A stretch of DNA of 64,000 nt from Microbacterium yannicii PS01 (GTDB taxonomy: Bacteria; Actinomycetota; Actinomycetes; Actinomycetales; Microbacteriaceae). The stretch covers positions 31,048-95,047 of the forward strand of contig NZ_CAJF01000015.1 of the NCBI RefSeq assembly GCF_000304335.1. Reading direction: 5' to 3'. How positions within the stretch are numbered: the stretch's first letter is position 1; every line of letters begins with the position of its first letter. Positions 40,911 through 50,191 of the stretch are shown piece after piece. The notes beneath the pieces were generated by a model. The model had not been told where the DNA came from, did no database searches, and saw only the letters and a program-made list of their open reading frames with translations. A program made the position numbers and the translations under genes.

Positions 40911-41651
40911 ATGCCCGCCTACCCCGACGATCGGTCTGCCGAGATCACCGCTGCGCTCGGCGTGCTCCCGAGCGGCACTCCGGTCTCAGAGGTGGCTCGC
41001 CGGCTCATGGACCTGTTCACCGGAGGATCCATCGATCCGGGCACACGCCTTCCGCCGGAGCGCCAGCTCGCCAGCACCCTCGGCGTCGGCCGGTCCGCCG
41101 TCCGCGAAGCGCTCGCCGCTCTCGAGATCCTGGGCATCGTCGACGTGCGGCCGGGATCGGGCACCTACCTGCGCGGCACGGCGAGCGAACTGCTGCCGCA
41201 GACCCTCCGGTGGGGACTCCTCATCGGCCGGAAGAGCACCACCGAACTGCTCGACCTGCGGTCAGGTCTCGAGATCTACGTCGCGCGCCTCGCCGCGGCC
41301 CGTGCCGAGGCATCCGCCCGCTCCGCGCTGGCAGCCTCGCTGGAGCGCATGCGCGCGGACGTCGCCGACCTCAAGGCCTTCGCGCGCGCCGACCTCGACT
41401 TCCACAACGCGCTCGCCACGGCTGCCGGCAACGAGACCCTCGTCGACCTCTTGCACGTCGTGCGGTCGCTGCTGCAGGTGTACGCCGATCGCGCCGTGCA
41501 CGACGAAGACGAGGCGCGCACCGCTGTCGCCGAGCACGACGCGGTGTACCGCGCCGTCGAGGCCGGGGACGAGGATGCCGCGGCCTCGGCGATGGCCGCG
41601 CACATGGCGACCGCGTCGCAGCGGCTGGCCGCCGAAGCAGCAGCGCGCTGA
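40911..41651 (+). CDS. FadR-type GntR regulator (FCD domain)
   Basis: A 246-residue regulator. The GntR winged helix covers about 20-90 (VSEVARRLMDLFTGGSIDPG, then RLPPERQLASTLGVGRSAVR and the GSGTYLR wing). The FCD all-helical effector domain follows, with the metal- or ligand-binding histidines plausible in LDFHNALATAAGNETLVDLL, AVAEHDAVYRAVEAGDED and MAAHMATAS. FCD members usually sense sugar acids or other carboxylates, so D-apionate or an intermediate is a good candidate. It is divergent from the lipoprotein gene and matches the operator style found in both promoters. Confidence 0.9.
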   Translation: MPAYPDDRSAEITAALGVLPSGTPVSEVARRLMDLFTGGSIDPGTRLPPERQLASTLGVGRSAVREALAALEILGIVDVRPGSGTYLRGTASELLPQTLRWGLLIGRKSTTELLDLRSGLEIYVARLAAARAEASARSALAASLERMRADVADLKAFARADLDFHNALATAAGNETLVDLLHVVRSLLQVYADRAVHDEDEARTAVAEHDAVYRAVEAGDEDAAASAMAAHMATASQRLAAEAAAR

Positions 41652-41679
41652 AGGAAGCCACATCCGGGCTGGAGCAGCG

Positions 41680-41900
41680 GTCACCGTGCGCTCGGCCTCG
41701 TCCAGCACGAAGTCCGGAGCGAAGCCGGTGACGTCGACGAGCGTTCCCGTCGAGTCCGGGAGGTCGGTGAAGGAGTGCCGCGTGCCGAGCGCCTTGACGC
41801 GGCGACCCTCGGCGACAGCTTGTCGGACGTCGTCGACGGTGAGCGCATCGACGATCCGCGGTGCCGTGTACTCGTAGATGCCCGCCCAGTTGCGCGCCAT
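41680..41900 (-). pseudogene. N-terminal fragment of an FAD-linked alditol oxidase
   Basis: On the minus strand, NWAGIYEYTAPRIVDALTVD, then DVRQAVAEGRRVKALGTRHS and FTDLPDSTGTLVDVTG match the beginning of alditol/xylitol oxidases (FAD-binding PCMH type, RVKALGTRHSF being the hallmark). The frame loses homology near 41680, where EAERTVTAAPA turns into unrelated sequence that overlaps the end of the GntR gene. The middle of the enzyme is missing and its C-terminal part is found on the opposite strand, directly adjacent. Confidence 0.7.
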
Positions 41901-42029
41901 CGCTTCTCCTCCGCCAGCTGAGTCTGGGTGAAGACGTTGCTGAATGACGACACCGATCCGGTGCCCGACACGCTGCTGGACGGCACTCGGACGACGGACG
42001 GCGAATCACCGCTCGGCGTAGAAGACAAC

Positions 42030-42524
42030 GTCACCGAGCTCGCGGGCATGCCGGGGCCATGGATGCTGCGGCTGCCGCACTTCCGGCTGGGACGCGGAGC
42101 CCTCCTTCGGAGACGAGATCCAGACGGAGTACTTCGTCGATCGCGCCGACGCCACCGCCGCTCTGAACGCCGTGCGGGCCCTGGGCGACAGCATCCGTCC
42201 CACCTGATCTGGACCGAGCTGCGCACCGCCGCCGCCGACGAGCTGTGGCTGAGCCCGGCGTATCGGCGTGACGTCGTGATCATCCACTTCACCTGGCACA
42301 ACCACCCCGACGAGGTCACGGCCCTGGTCGCCCGGATCGAGGCGGCCCTGCAGCCGTTCGGCGCGCGCCCGCACTGGGGCAAGGTGCACGGCTTCGACCG
42401 CGCGGCGATGGAGCAGGTGCATCCGCGCCTCGGCGACGCCCGAGCGGTGTTCGAGCGGCTCGACCCCGACGGGCGATTCACGAACGCCCACCTCGAGCGG
42501 GTGGGCGTGCGCGAACCTGGCTGA
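42030..42524 (+). pseudogene. C-terminal fragment of an alditol oxidase, inverted and frameshifted
   Basis: Plus strand: PGPWMLRLPHFRL, then in a second frame AEPSFGDEIQTEYFVDRADA and LNAVRALGDSI, then in a third frame WTELRTAAADELWLSPAYRR, VVIIHFTWHNHPDEVTALVA and RPHWGKVHG. These are consecutive parts of the alditol-oxidase C-terminal domain (ELR-T-AADDLWLSP and HWGK motifs). At least two frameshifts separate them. Together with the opposite-strand N-terminal fragment this is a dead, rearranged gene. Confidence 0.75.
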
Positions 42525-42543
42525 CGAGACGGATGCCGCGGCG

Positions 42544-43953
42544 TCAGCTCGCGCGGCGGTCGGAGGTGCGCTCGTCGACGGGACGGCGGATCGGCGTCGT
42601 CTCGGCGATCTGGTCGCTGAACTCCTCGGGCGGGATCACCGCGAGCGGCCGGGTCTCGTCGATCGTCAGGCGGAACCGTCGCTCTTCGTGGCGGTGCAGG
42701 CGGCCCGAGACGATGAGCCACGTGGCGCCGATCGCGAAGGCGACGAGAGCGGCGGCGGCGCCGAGCAGGATGGCCGCGCGGGGACCCAGCTCGTCGGCGA
42801 CCCAGCCCACGATCGGGGCGCCGACCGGGGTGCCGCCCATGAGGATCGCCATGTACAGCGCCAGCACGCGACCGCGCAGCGCGGGGTCGGTGGTGGTCTG
42901 CACGTACCCGTTCGCCGTCGTCAGCATCGTCACGACCGCGAAGCCGGTGAACATGAGCGTGGCGGCATATGTCCAGTACGTCGGCATGAAGGCCGACACC
43001 GAAGCGGCCACCGCGAAGAGCAGCGTTCCGCCGATGACGACGCGGATCCGCGCTCGATCGCGGCGCGCGGCCATCAGGGCGCCGGCGAGCGAGCCGATCG
43101 CGAGGATCGAGCTGAGCAGACCGTAGCCATCGGCCTCCTGGCCGAACTCGATCGCCATCGTCGAGGCGAAGATCGGGAAGTTCATGCCGAAGGCACCCAC
43201 CAGGAACACCATCGCGAAGGTGACCATGAGGTCGGGGCGACGCGCGACGTAGCGGAAGCCGTCCGCCAGGCGCGATGCGCCGGGCGCCTTGGCGCGAGGG
43301 ATGAGCTCGTGCGTGCGGATGAGCATAAGCGCGATGATCATCGCGAAGAAGGTCACGCCGTTGACGAGGAACACCCAGCCCGTGCCGACCGCGACGATCA
43401 CGACGCCGGCCAGCGCCGGGCCGATCATGCGAGCGCCGTTGAACGAGGCGGCGTTCAGAGCCACCGCGTTGGATGCGACCTCGCGCGCGACAAGGTCCGA
43501 AACGAACGCCTGCCGCGCGGGATTGTCGAACGCCGCGATGACGCCCAGCGCGAGCGCGAAGGTGTACATGAGCGGGAGAGTCATGACGCCGGTGAGCAGC
43601 AGGATGCCGATCACGACGCCGAGGACGAGCAGCAGGCCCTGTGTCACGACGAGCAGTCGCCGGCGCTCGAAGCGATCGGCGACCCAGCCGGTGACGCCGA
43701 CGAGCAGCAGCGGCGGAGCGAACTGCAGCGCCATGGTGATGCCCATCGCCGCCGCGTCGTTGTCGGTCAGCTCGGTGAGGACGACCCAGCTGAGCGCAGT
43801 CGCCTGCATCCAGGCGCCGATGTTCGACACCAGCGCGCCGATGAACCAGACGCGGTAGTTGAAGACCGAGAACGACCGGAACATCGCGGGGGACTGTCGA
43901 TCGGACGCTCGGCGTGAAGCGGAAGCGGCGCGACGGGGGAGCGAGGGGGTCAT
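42544..43953 (-). CDS. MFS exporter (EntS/MdfA-like multidrug family)
   Basis: A 469-residue major facilitator with 12 predicted helices and a long polar C-terminus. FSVFNYRVWFIGALVSNIGA is the N-terminal helix, followed by GVTGWVADRFERRRLLVVTQ (motif A), ALGVIAAFDNPARQAFVSDL and LNAASFNGARMIGPALAGVV, typical of EntS/macrolide-efflux-like proteins. It overlaps the MarR gene by four bases (ATGA), so the two form an operon in which MarR probably controls expression in response to the exported compound. Confidence 0.85.
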   Translation of the reverse strand: MTPSLPRRAASASRRASDRQSPAMFRSFSVFNYRVWFIGALVSNIGAWMQATALSWVVLTELTDNDAAAMGITMALQFAPPLLLVGVTGWVADRFERRRLLVVTQGLLLVLGVVIGILLLTGVMTLPLMYTFALALGVIAAFDNPARQAFVSDLVAREVASNAVALNAASFNGARMIGPALAGVVIVAVGTGWVFLVNGVTFFAMIIALMLIRTHELIPRAKAPGASRLADGFRYVARRPDLMVTFAMVFLVGAFGMNFPIFASTMAIEFGQEADGYGLLSSILAIGSLAGALMAARRDRARIRVVIGGTLLFAVAASVSAFMPTYWTYAATLMFTGFAVVTMLTTANGYVQTTTDPALRGRVLALYMAILMGGTPVGAPIVGWVADELGPRAAILLGAAAALVAFAIGATWLIVSGRLHRHEERRFRLTIDETRPLAVIPPEEFSDQIAETTPIRRPVDERTSDRRAS

Positions 43954-44414
43954 CGGCCCGCCATCCGCTCCATGATCGCCGCGGCCGCCGCGAGCGTCTC
44001 GCGCTCATCCGGCGCCAGGTCCGCGAGCGCGGCTTCGACCCATGCGTCACGGCGGCGTGCGGTCTCGTCGACGACCGATCGGCCGGACTCGGTGAGCGCG
44101 ATCACGACCTTGCGGCCGTCGTTCTCGTCTGCCGAGCGCGTGATGTAGCCGGGCTCCTGCAGGCAGTTCACCGTGCGATTCATCGAAGGAGCCGATACCC
44201 GCTCCCGGTCGGCGAGCTCGCCGAGGGTGTGGGGGCCGTGGACCCAGAGTGCGGCGAGCACGGCGAACTGCCCGTCGCTCATCGAGTCGACGGCGCGCTG
44301 CGTCCGCATGCGCCGCGCGAGGCGGAAGGTGGCGATCCGCAACTGCGAGGCGGCGGCCGCGTGCTCGTGGATGTCGGATTCGGTGGCGTTCGTCAAAGTC
44401 TCGTGGCTGCTCAT
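43950..44414 (-). CDS. MarR-family regulator
   Basis: A 154-residue winged-helix protein: LRIATFRLARRMRTQRAVDS, SMSDGQFAVLAALWVHGPHT, LGELADRERVSAPSMNRTVN (recognition helix) and the wing YITRSADENDGRKVVIALTE are all typical of MarR. It is first in a two-gene operon with an MFS exporter. An AT-rich upstream segment carries an inverted CTTAGC/GCTAAG pair, consistent with autoregulation relieved by a phenolic or drug-like ligand. Confidence 0.9.
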   Translation of the reverse strand: MSSHETLTNATESDIHEHAAAASQLRIATFRLARRMRTQRAVDSMSDGQFAVLAALWVHGPHTLGELADRERVSAPSMNRTVNCLQEPGYITRSADENDGRKVVIALTESGRSVVDETARRRDAWVEAALADLAPDERETLAAAAAIMERMAGR

Positions 44415-44421
44415 ACCGATA

Positions 44422-44449
44422 CTTAGCCTAGCTCATTAGTGTTGCTAAG
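44422..44449. promoter_or_regulatory. Candidate MarR operator
   Basis: cttagc (44422-44427) and gctaag (44444-44449) are inverted around an AT-rich core (ctagctcattagtgtt) that should also contain the promoter. It lies 8 bases upstream of the MarR start and about 65 bases upstream of the divergent hydrolase start. Confidence 0.5.
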
Positions 44450-44513
44450 GAAACGGAATGGTGCGTCCGGACCGGTGGCGGCGGCGCGAATCGTGCGCAA
44501 TAGACTGGCGCGC

Positions 44514-45368
44514 ATGCCCGAGTTCACCGACGCGCACGGCGTCGCAATCTTCTACGACGTGCATCCGGCGACGACGACCGAGGCCCGGGCGGTGGTGCAG
44601 CTCCTCCATGGCGTCGGCGAGCATGCGGGGCGGTACGCGGTGCTGATCGAGGCGCTCACCTCTGCCGGGTACACGGTGTACGCGGCCGATCATCGCGGCC
44701 ACGGCCGGACGGGCATGCGGCAGTACGGCGGCGACGTCGCGAAGCTCGGGCGCCCGGGTCGGGGCGGGCTGCGGGCGGCGCTCGCGGCCATGTGGCAGTT
44801 CACCCAGCAGATCCAGGCCGAGAACCCCGAGGTTCCCGTGGTGCTGATCGGGCATTCGGGTGGCTCGGTGCTCGCCCAGATGCTCATCAACCTGTACCCC
44901 GACGGCTACAACGGTGTCGTCCTCACCGGCTCAGCGCTGCGCCTTCCCGGCTGGATCCGCGCGAGCAAGCTCAACAGGCGGTGGAACGCTCCCGACGCGA
45001 TCGGCACTGAGTGGCTGTCGACCGACCTGGCGGTCGGACGTGCGTTCCTCGATGATCCCCTCACCACCACCGCCGATCCGACGAAGCTGCTGGGAGTGGT
45101 CGACTCCCTGCGGATGTACGGTCTGCCGCGTCGCGACCTCGGTCGCGACATCCCCACCCTGCTGATGGTGGGGCGCGACGACCCGGTCGGCGGCCCGCGC
45201 AGCGTGCACAAGCTGGCCGAGGCCTACCGTTCGCGCTCGGGTTTCACCGACGTGACGACCCTGGTCTACCCCGGTGCGCGCCACGAGATCTTCAACGAGG
45301 TGATGCAGGCCGAGGTCCGCGCCGATCTTCTCGCCTGGCTCGACCGCCGGTTCGCCCCGCGCGACTGA
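44514..45368 (+). CDS. Alpha/beta hydrolase (monoacylglycerol-lipase-like)
   Basis: A 284-residue serine hydrolase. VVQLLHGVGEHAGRYAVLIE (oxyanion strand), YAADHRGHGRTGMRQYGGDV and the nucleophile elbow VVLIGHSGGSVLAQMLIN are characteristic of the Hydrolase_4/monoacylglycerol-lipase group. The acid is probably in MVGRDDPVGG and the histidine in VYPGARHEIFNE. The substrate is probably a lipid or ester. ATG at 44514 is used because the earlier in-frame codons have no hydrolase character. Confidence 0.88.
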   Translation: MPEFTDAHGVAIFYDVHPATTTEARAVVQLLHGVGEHAGRYAVLIEALTSAGYTVYAADHRGHGRTGMRQYGGDVAKLGRPGRGGLRAALAAMWQFTQQIQAENPEVPVVLIGHSGGSVLAQMLINLYPDGYNGVVLTGSALRLPGWIRASKLNRRWNAPDAIGTEWLSTDLAVGRAFLDDPLTTTADPTKLLGVVDSLRMYGLPRRDLGRDIPTLLMVGRDDPVGGPRSVHKLAEAYRSRSGFTDVTTLVYPGARHEIFNEVMQAEVRADLLAWLDRRFAPRD

Positions 45369-45431
45369 CGGTCGACAGCCCATGCGTCTCCGCGCGGGGC
45401 CGGGGACGCAAGCGGCCAATAGGCTGAGGGC

Positions 45432-46481
45432 ATGCACGGCGAATACAAGGTGCCCGGCGGAAAGCTCGTCGTCGTCGACCTCGAGGAGCGCGACGGACGC
45501 ATCGCGGACTTCCATCTCGCGGGTGACTTCTTTCTCGAACCGGACGACGCCCTCGCCGCCATCGACGCCGCCGTCAACGGCCTGCCGATCGAGTCGGATG
45601 TCACCGCGATCGCCACCGCCGTGCGGTCGTCGCTTCCCGAGAGTGCGCAGCTGCTCGGCTTCACCCCTGAGGCCGTCGGCACCGCGGTGCGCCGTGCCCT
45701 GGTGACGGCTCCCGGATGGCGCGACTTCGACTGGGAGATCGTGCACGAGCGCCCGGTGTCCCCTCGGATGAACCTCGCCCTCGACGAGGTGCTCACCGGT
45801 CGCGTCGGCGACGGACGCCGGCGTCCGACCCTGCGCCTGTGGGAATGGGACGAATCGGCCGTCGTGATCGGGTCGTTCCAGTCGCTGCGCAACGAAGTCG
45901 ATCCCGAGGGCGCCGCCAAGCACGGGTTCGACGTCGTGCGGCGCATCTCGGGCGGTGGCGCGATGCTCATGGCCGCGAACTCGATCGTGACGTACTCGCT
46001 CTACGTCCCGGCCTCCCTCGTGCAGGGACTGACGTTCGCGGACTCGTACGCGTTCCTCGACGACTGGGTGCTGCAGGCGCTGCGCGCCCTCGGCATCGAG
46101 GCCACCTACCAGCCGCTCAACGACATCGCCTCGCCCCAGGGCAAGATCGGCGGCGCCGCGCAGAAGCGGCTCGCCAACGGGGGAGTTCTCCACCACGCGA
46201 CCCTGAGCTACGACATGGACGGCCAGATGATGACCGAGGTGCTGCGCATCGGCCGAGAGAAGCTGAGCGACAAGGGAACGACCTCGGCGGCCAAGCGGGT
46301 CGACCCGCTGCGCCGCCAGACCGGCTTGCCCCGCGAGGCGATCATCGAGAAGCTCAAAGAGACGTTCGCGAACCTCTACGGGGCGGTGCCGGGAACGATC
46401 ACCGACGACGAGTACGCCGAGGCCGAAGCGCTCGTCGAGTCGAAGTTCGCCACCGACGCGTGGCTGCGACGGGTGCCGTGA
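45432..46481 (+). CDS. Lipoate-protein ligase A-like protein
   Basis: A 349-residue protein of the biotin/lipoate ligase fold. The first 90 residues resemble the accessory C-terminal domain of LplA (PGGKLVVVDLEERDGRIADF, then LAGDFFLEPDDALAAIDAAV) placed at the N-terminus, and the catalytic domain follows (RMNLALDEVLTGRVG, VIGSFQSLRNEVD, VRRISGGGAMLMAANSIVTY, and DIASPQGKIGGAAQKRLANG with the KIGG lysine). It should attach lipoate or octanoate to 2-oxoacid dehydrogenase subunits. It overlaps the methyltransferase gene by four bases. Confidence 0.85.
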   Translation: MHGEYKVPGGKLVVVDLEERDGRIADFHLAGDFFLEPDDALAAIDAAVNGLPIESDVTAIATAVRSSLPESAQLLGFTPEAVGTAVRRALVTAPGWRDFDWEIVHERPVSPRMNLALDEVLTGRVGDGRRRPTLRLWEWDESAVVIGSFQSLRNEVDPEGAAKHGFDVVRRISGGGAMLMAANSIVTYSLYVPASLVQGLTFADSYAFLDDWVLQALRALGIEATYQPLNDIASPQGKIGGAAQKRLANGGVLHHATLSYDMDGQMMTEVLRIGREKLSDKGTTSAAKRVDPLRRQTGLPREAIIEKLKETFANLYGAVPGTITDDEYAEAEALVESKFATDAWLRRVP

Positions 46482-47599
46482 CGGATGCCGCGGCCCCGCG
46501 CGCCGCGGCCCCGGCCACGGTCCCTGAGCTTGTCGAAGGGTCGGTCGACGAGCCCACAGTCCCGCTCTCTGAGCGCACGGTCCCGGTCCCTGAGCGCACA
46601 GCCCCGGTCCCTGAGCTTGTCGAAGGGTCCGTCGAGATCCATCGTGGCGACAACCTCGAGGTGCTGCGCGGCTTCGCCGACGGCTCGTTCACGCTGATCT
46701 ACCTCGACCCCCCGTTCAACACCGGCCGCCCGCAGGAGCGGACCGTCGAGACGGCGCGGTCGCGGCATCCGTCCCCTGCTTCCGACTCCGCGGCGTCCAC
46801 AACTCCTGAGAAACGCCACGCGGGGGAGCAGCGATCCCCGGAATCGCGGGCAGCGGCAGTCGCCGATGACGCAGATTTCCGGAGTTACGACCCCACGAGC
46901 GCCGCGATGATCCCGGCCGTCGTGAGGCGAGGGTTCCATGGTCGCGAGTACGAGCGCATCCGCGGGGACCTGCGGGCCTACGACGACCGGTTCGACGACT
47001 ATTGGGGCTTCCTCGAGCCGAGGCTGCTCGAAGCGTGGCGGCTGCTCGCCGACGACGGCACGCTGTACCTGCACCTGGACTACCGCGAGGCGCACTACGC
47101 GAAGGTGCTGCTCGACGCGCTCGTGGGGCGCGACCGATTCCTCAACGAGCTGATCTGGGCCTACGACTACGGCGCGAAGACCCGCAAGCGCTGGCCGACC
47201 AAGCACGACACGATCCTGGTCTACGTCAAGGATCCGAAGGCGTACTGGTTCGACTCCGATGCCGTCGACCGCGAGCCGTACATGGCGCCAGGACTGGTGA
47301 CGCCCGAGAAGGCCGAGCGCGGCAAGCTCCCCACCGACGTGTGGTGGCACACCATCGTGCCGACGACAGGACGCGAGAAGACGGGGTACCCGACCCAGAA
47401 GCCCGAGGGGGTCCTCCGGCGGATCGTCCAGGCGTCCAGTCGCCCCGGCGATCGTGTGCTCGACGCGTTCGCGGGCAGCGGCACGACGGGCGCGGTCGCG
47501 TCGGCGCTCGGCCGGCACGCGGTTCTCGTCGACGACAACCCGGCCGCGATCGCCGTCATGAGCGAGCGGATGCCGCACGCCCGCGTCGTGGGTTCCTGA
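46478..47599 (+). CDS. Site-specific DNA methyltransferase (N4/N6 type, beta class)
   Basis: A 373-residue methyltransferase. Motif IV (LIYLDPPFNTG, about residue 70) precedes motif I (VLDAFAGSGTTGAVASALG, near the C-terminus), the order of beta-class enzymes. The TGYPTQKPEGVLRRIV segment is typical. No restriction endonuclease is adjacent. The first 65 residues are made of repeats (PELVEGS twice, with PERT-type words between) that derive from the 18-21-bp repeat family and have no methyltransferase equivalent. A 40-residue low-complexity insert (after NTGRPQER) is also unusual. It shares GTGA with the lplA-like stop. Confidence 0.82.
   Translation: MTDAAAPRAAAPATVPELVEGSVDEPTVPLSERTVPVPERTAPVPELVEGSVEIHRGDNLEVLRGFADGSFTLIYLDPPFNTGRPQERTVETARSRHPSPASDSAASTTPEKRHAGEQRSPESRAAAVADDADFRSYDPTSAAMIPAVVRRGFHGREYERIRGDLRAYDDRFDDYWGFLEPRLLEAWRLLADDGTLYLHLDYREAHYAKVLLDALVGRDRFLNELIWAYDYGAKTRKRWPTKHDTILVYVKDPKAYWFDSDAVDREPYMAPGLVTPEKAERGKLPTDVWWHTIVPTTGREKTGYPTQKPEGVLRRIVQASSRPGDRVLDAFAGSGTTGAVASALGRHAVLVDDNPAAIAVMSERMPHARVVGS
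46519..46627. repeat. PELVEG-type repeats at the start of the methyltransferase gene
   Basis: ggtccctgagcttgtcgaag occurs at 46519 and 46606, with two degenerate ctgagcgcac copies between; the last three copies are spaced 21 bases apart. In the gene frame they encode VPELVEGS-like words. They share the core word with the repeats at 32948 and 51938. Confidence 0.8.
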
Positions 47600-47682
47600 C
47601 CCGACCGCGACCCCGACCATCCCCTCACGATGGGGCGGTTCGCGCGGCGTCGGTGCCCCGTCGCGCATCTAGGCTGGGGAAT

Positions 47683-48666
47683 ATGCGCTTCGGAACATTC
47701 ATCCCCCAGGGCTGGCGATTCGACCTCGTGGACATCGATCCCGCGGAGCACTGGGCGGTGATGAACGGCCTCGCGCAGCGCGCGGACGCCGGACCGTGGG
47801 AGTCGCTCTGGGTCTACGACCACTTCCACACCACGCCGGTGCACAGCGACGAGGCGACGCACGAGGCCTGGGCGCTGATGGCGGCATTCGCGGCGTCGAC
47901 CAGCCGCATCCGGCTCGGGCAGATGTGCACGTGCATGGGCTACCGCAACCCGGCGTATCTCGCGAAGGTCGCGGCGACCGTCGACCACGTGTCGGGCGGG
48001 CGCACCGAGATGGGCATCGGCGGCGGCTGGTACGAGCACGAGTGGGAGGCGTACGGCTACGGATTCCCTCCGGTGCGCGACCGCCTCGCGATGCTGCGCG
48101 AGGGCGTCGAGATCATGCGCCAGGCCTGGACCACCGGCACCGCCACGCTCGATGGCAAGCACTACCAGGTCGACGGTGCCATCGTCCGGCCCCTGCCCGT
48201 CCAGGGTGAGATCCCGATGTGGATCGCGGGCGGCGGCGAGAAGGTGACGCTCAAGATCGCGGCGAAGTACGCCGCGTACACGAACTTCACCGGCACCCTC
48301 GACGACATCGATCACAAGAGCGAGGTGCTGCGCGGGCACTGCGACGACATCGGCCGCGACTTCGCAGCGATCACCCGCTCGTCGAACTTCAACACGATCG
48401 TCGGGGCGACCGAGGCCGAGGCCCACGAGCGGCTCGCCGCCGTCAAGGCGCGGCTGCTGCCGCACCTCGGGCAGGAGCGCGCCGATGCCGCCGAGCGCGA
48501 GTACCTCTCGTCGCCGGCGTTCGGCTCGGTCGAGCAGGTGACCGAGCGTCTCGCCGAGCGCGAGCGCCACGGCATCCGCTACGCGATCCACTACTTCCCC
48601 GAGGCGGCCTACGACCTCTCGGGCGTCGAGCTGTTCGAGCGCGAGGTCATCTCGGCGCTCGCCTGA
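47683..48666 (+). CDS. LLM-class F420-dependent oxidoreductase
   Basis: A 327-residue luciferase-like TIM barrel. RFGTFIPQGWRFDLVDIDPA starts the barrel; RIRLGQMCTCMGYRNPAYLA and VSGGRTEMGIGGGWYEHEWE are the F420/FMN-binding segments typical of actinobacterial F420-dependent enzymes, followed by EIPMWIAGGGEKVTLKIAAK. The substrate is unknown; these proteins reduce or oxidise small organic molecules with F420. ATG at 47683 follows GGGGA and is the first codon with family sequence. Confidence 0.88.
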   Translation: MRFGTFIPQGWRFDLVDIDPAEHWAVMNGLAQRADAGPWESLWVYDHFHTTPVHSDEATHEAWALMAAFAASTSRIRLGQMCTCMGYRNPAYLAKVAATVDHVSGGRTEMGIGGGWYEHEWEAYGYGFPPVRDRLAMLREGVEIMRQAWTTGTATLDGKHYQVDGAIVRPLPVQGEIPMWIAGGGEKVTLKIAAKYAAYTNFTGTLDDIDHKSEVLRGHCDDIGRDFAAITRSSNFNTIVGATEAEAHERLAAVKARLLPHLGQERADAAEREYLSSPAFGSVEQVTERLAERERHGIRYAIHYFPEAAYDLSGVELFEREVISALA

Positions 48667-48681
48667 GCAGCTTCCGGGGGC

Positions 48682-50191
48682 TCACCACACGGTGCCGGCG
48701 GACACCAGGGCGCGCACGCTCGCGTAGCCGTCCGCGGCGACGTCGGGTCGGGATGCCTCGCCCCCGAAGATGCGCGTCGTTCCGGCCACCTCCGACCACG
48801 GCCGCCAGCCCGGCGCGCCCTCCCGGATCAGCGCGACCGCCGCACCGTGCACGGCGTCGGCCAGGCGCTGGGGAGGGGCGTCGCCGGCGATCGTCGTGAC
48901 GTGCGGCTCGTCCAGGCAGTCGAACCAGAAGGGCACGTCGAGGCAGTGCAGCGCCCACGTGCGGGTGGGCGAGGCCCACGAGAATCGGTACACCCACGTC
49001 GGCGCGTCGCCGCGGGCGTCCGCGACCTCGGGAACGGTGGACCGGAACACCACGTCGGTGACGTACCGGCCGAGCAGGGCCGACGTGCCCTTGCGGCGCT
49101 GGGCGGGATTGTCGGCGAGGTAGGCGCGCCGACGTGCCCGCGGAACGTCGAGCGTGGCCAGCGCGAGAGCTGCCGGCACGAGGCGCAGCGCGCGAGGCGC
49201 CGAGTCGAGCACCATCGTGAACTCGTCGTCGGTCGATCCCAGCACGAGGGGCTTGTCCGCCCCGACGCCGGCGCGGAGTGCGTCGATCGTCGGCTCGGGG
49301 AGAAGGTCGCCGTCGACCTCCGGTCCCCACGAGAGGCCGTCGGCCAAGAGCGCATGGACGACCGCCAGCCGGTCCTTCGATACGGGGGTCGCAGCCTTCT
49401 CCTGCAGTGCGTGGAGGGTCTCTTCCGAGACCGACGCGAACCCGTCGCGCGTGGGCTCGACGCCGGCGAGGTGCGCCAGCTTGGCCGACAGCGTGCGGGC
49501 CCGTTCGCGAGGCACGTTGACGACGGCGCTCGACAGTGCGTACACGGCGTGGAACAGGTGCTGGGCCGCCGGCATCCCGAGCAGGGTCAGGACCGCGCCG
49601 CCGCCGGCGGACTGTCCCGCGATGGTCACACGCGCGGGGTCGCCTCCGAATGCGGCGATGTTCTCGCGCACCCATTCGAGCGCGGCCAGCCAGTCGCGCA
49701 CCCCGCGGTTCGAGGGGGCGCTGTGGATGTGGCCGAATCCGTCGAAGCCCAGCCGGTACGAGATCGTCACGGTGACGACGCCGTCGCGGTTGAACGCACG
49801 ACCGTCGTACCACGGGCTGGCCGGCGAGCCCGAGATGAAGCCGCCGCCGTGGATCCACACCAGCACGGGCAGGGTGGCGTCGGGGTCGCCCGGCGCGGGC
49901 GTGAAGAGGTTCACGTTGAGCGTCGCCTCGCCGGGCACGCTGGGTTCGGGAATGAGCGTGATGCCGGGGTCGCCGCGCTGCGCGGTCGGGCCGAACTCGA
50001 GCGCGTCCCGGACGCCGTCCCACGGATCGGGCGGTACGGCGCCTCGTACCGAGGTCGCCGACGGGCGCCTTCGCGAACGGGATGCCGAGGAACGCCGCCG
50101 AGCCGCTCCGCGTTCCGGGTTCCCCGCGCCAGACCCCGCGGACCTCGCCGGGCCCGATCGAGACGACGGGTCCCTCGCCCTGTCGGGTCAT
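48682..50191 (-). pseudogene. Carboxylesterase type B with two closely spaced frameshifts
   Basis: The gene begins MTRQGEGPVVSIGPGEVRG and FLGIPFAKAPVGD (normal type B start) at 50191, then breaks: the next expected words (RYEAP and PPDPWDGVRDALEFG) lie in two other frames, so two single-base losses fall within 50033-50056. The remaining 418 codons (LPVLVWIHGGGFISGSPASP, VTIAGQSAGGGAV with the catalytic Ser) are open and normal, with the histidine-containing C-terminus intact. It is either inactivated or a sequencing error. The start overlaps the TetR stop (ATGA). Confidence 0.7.
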
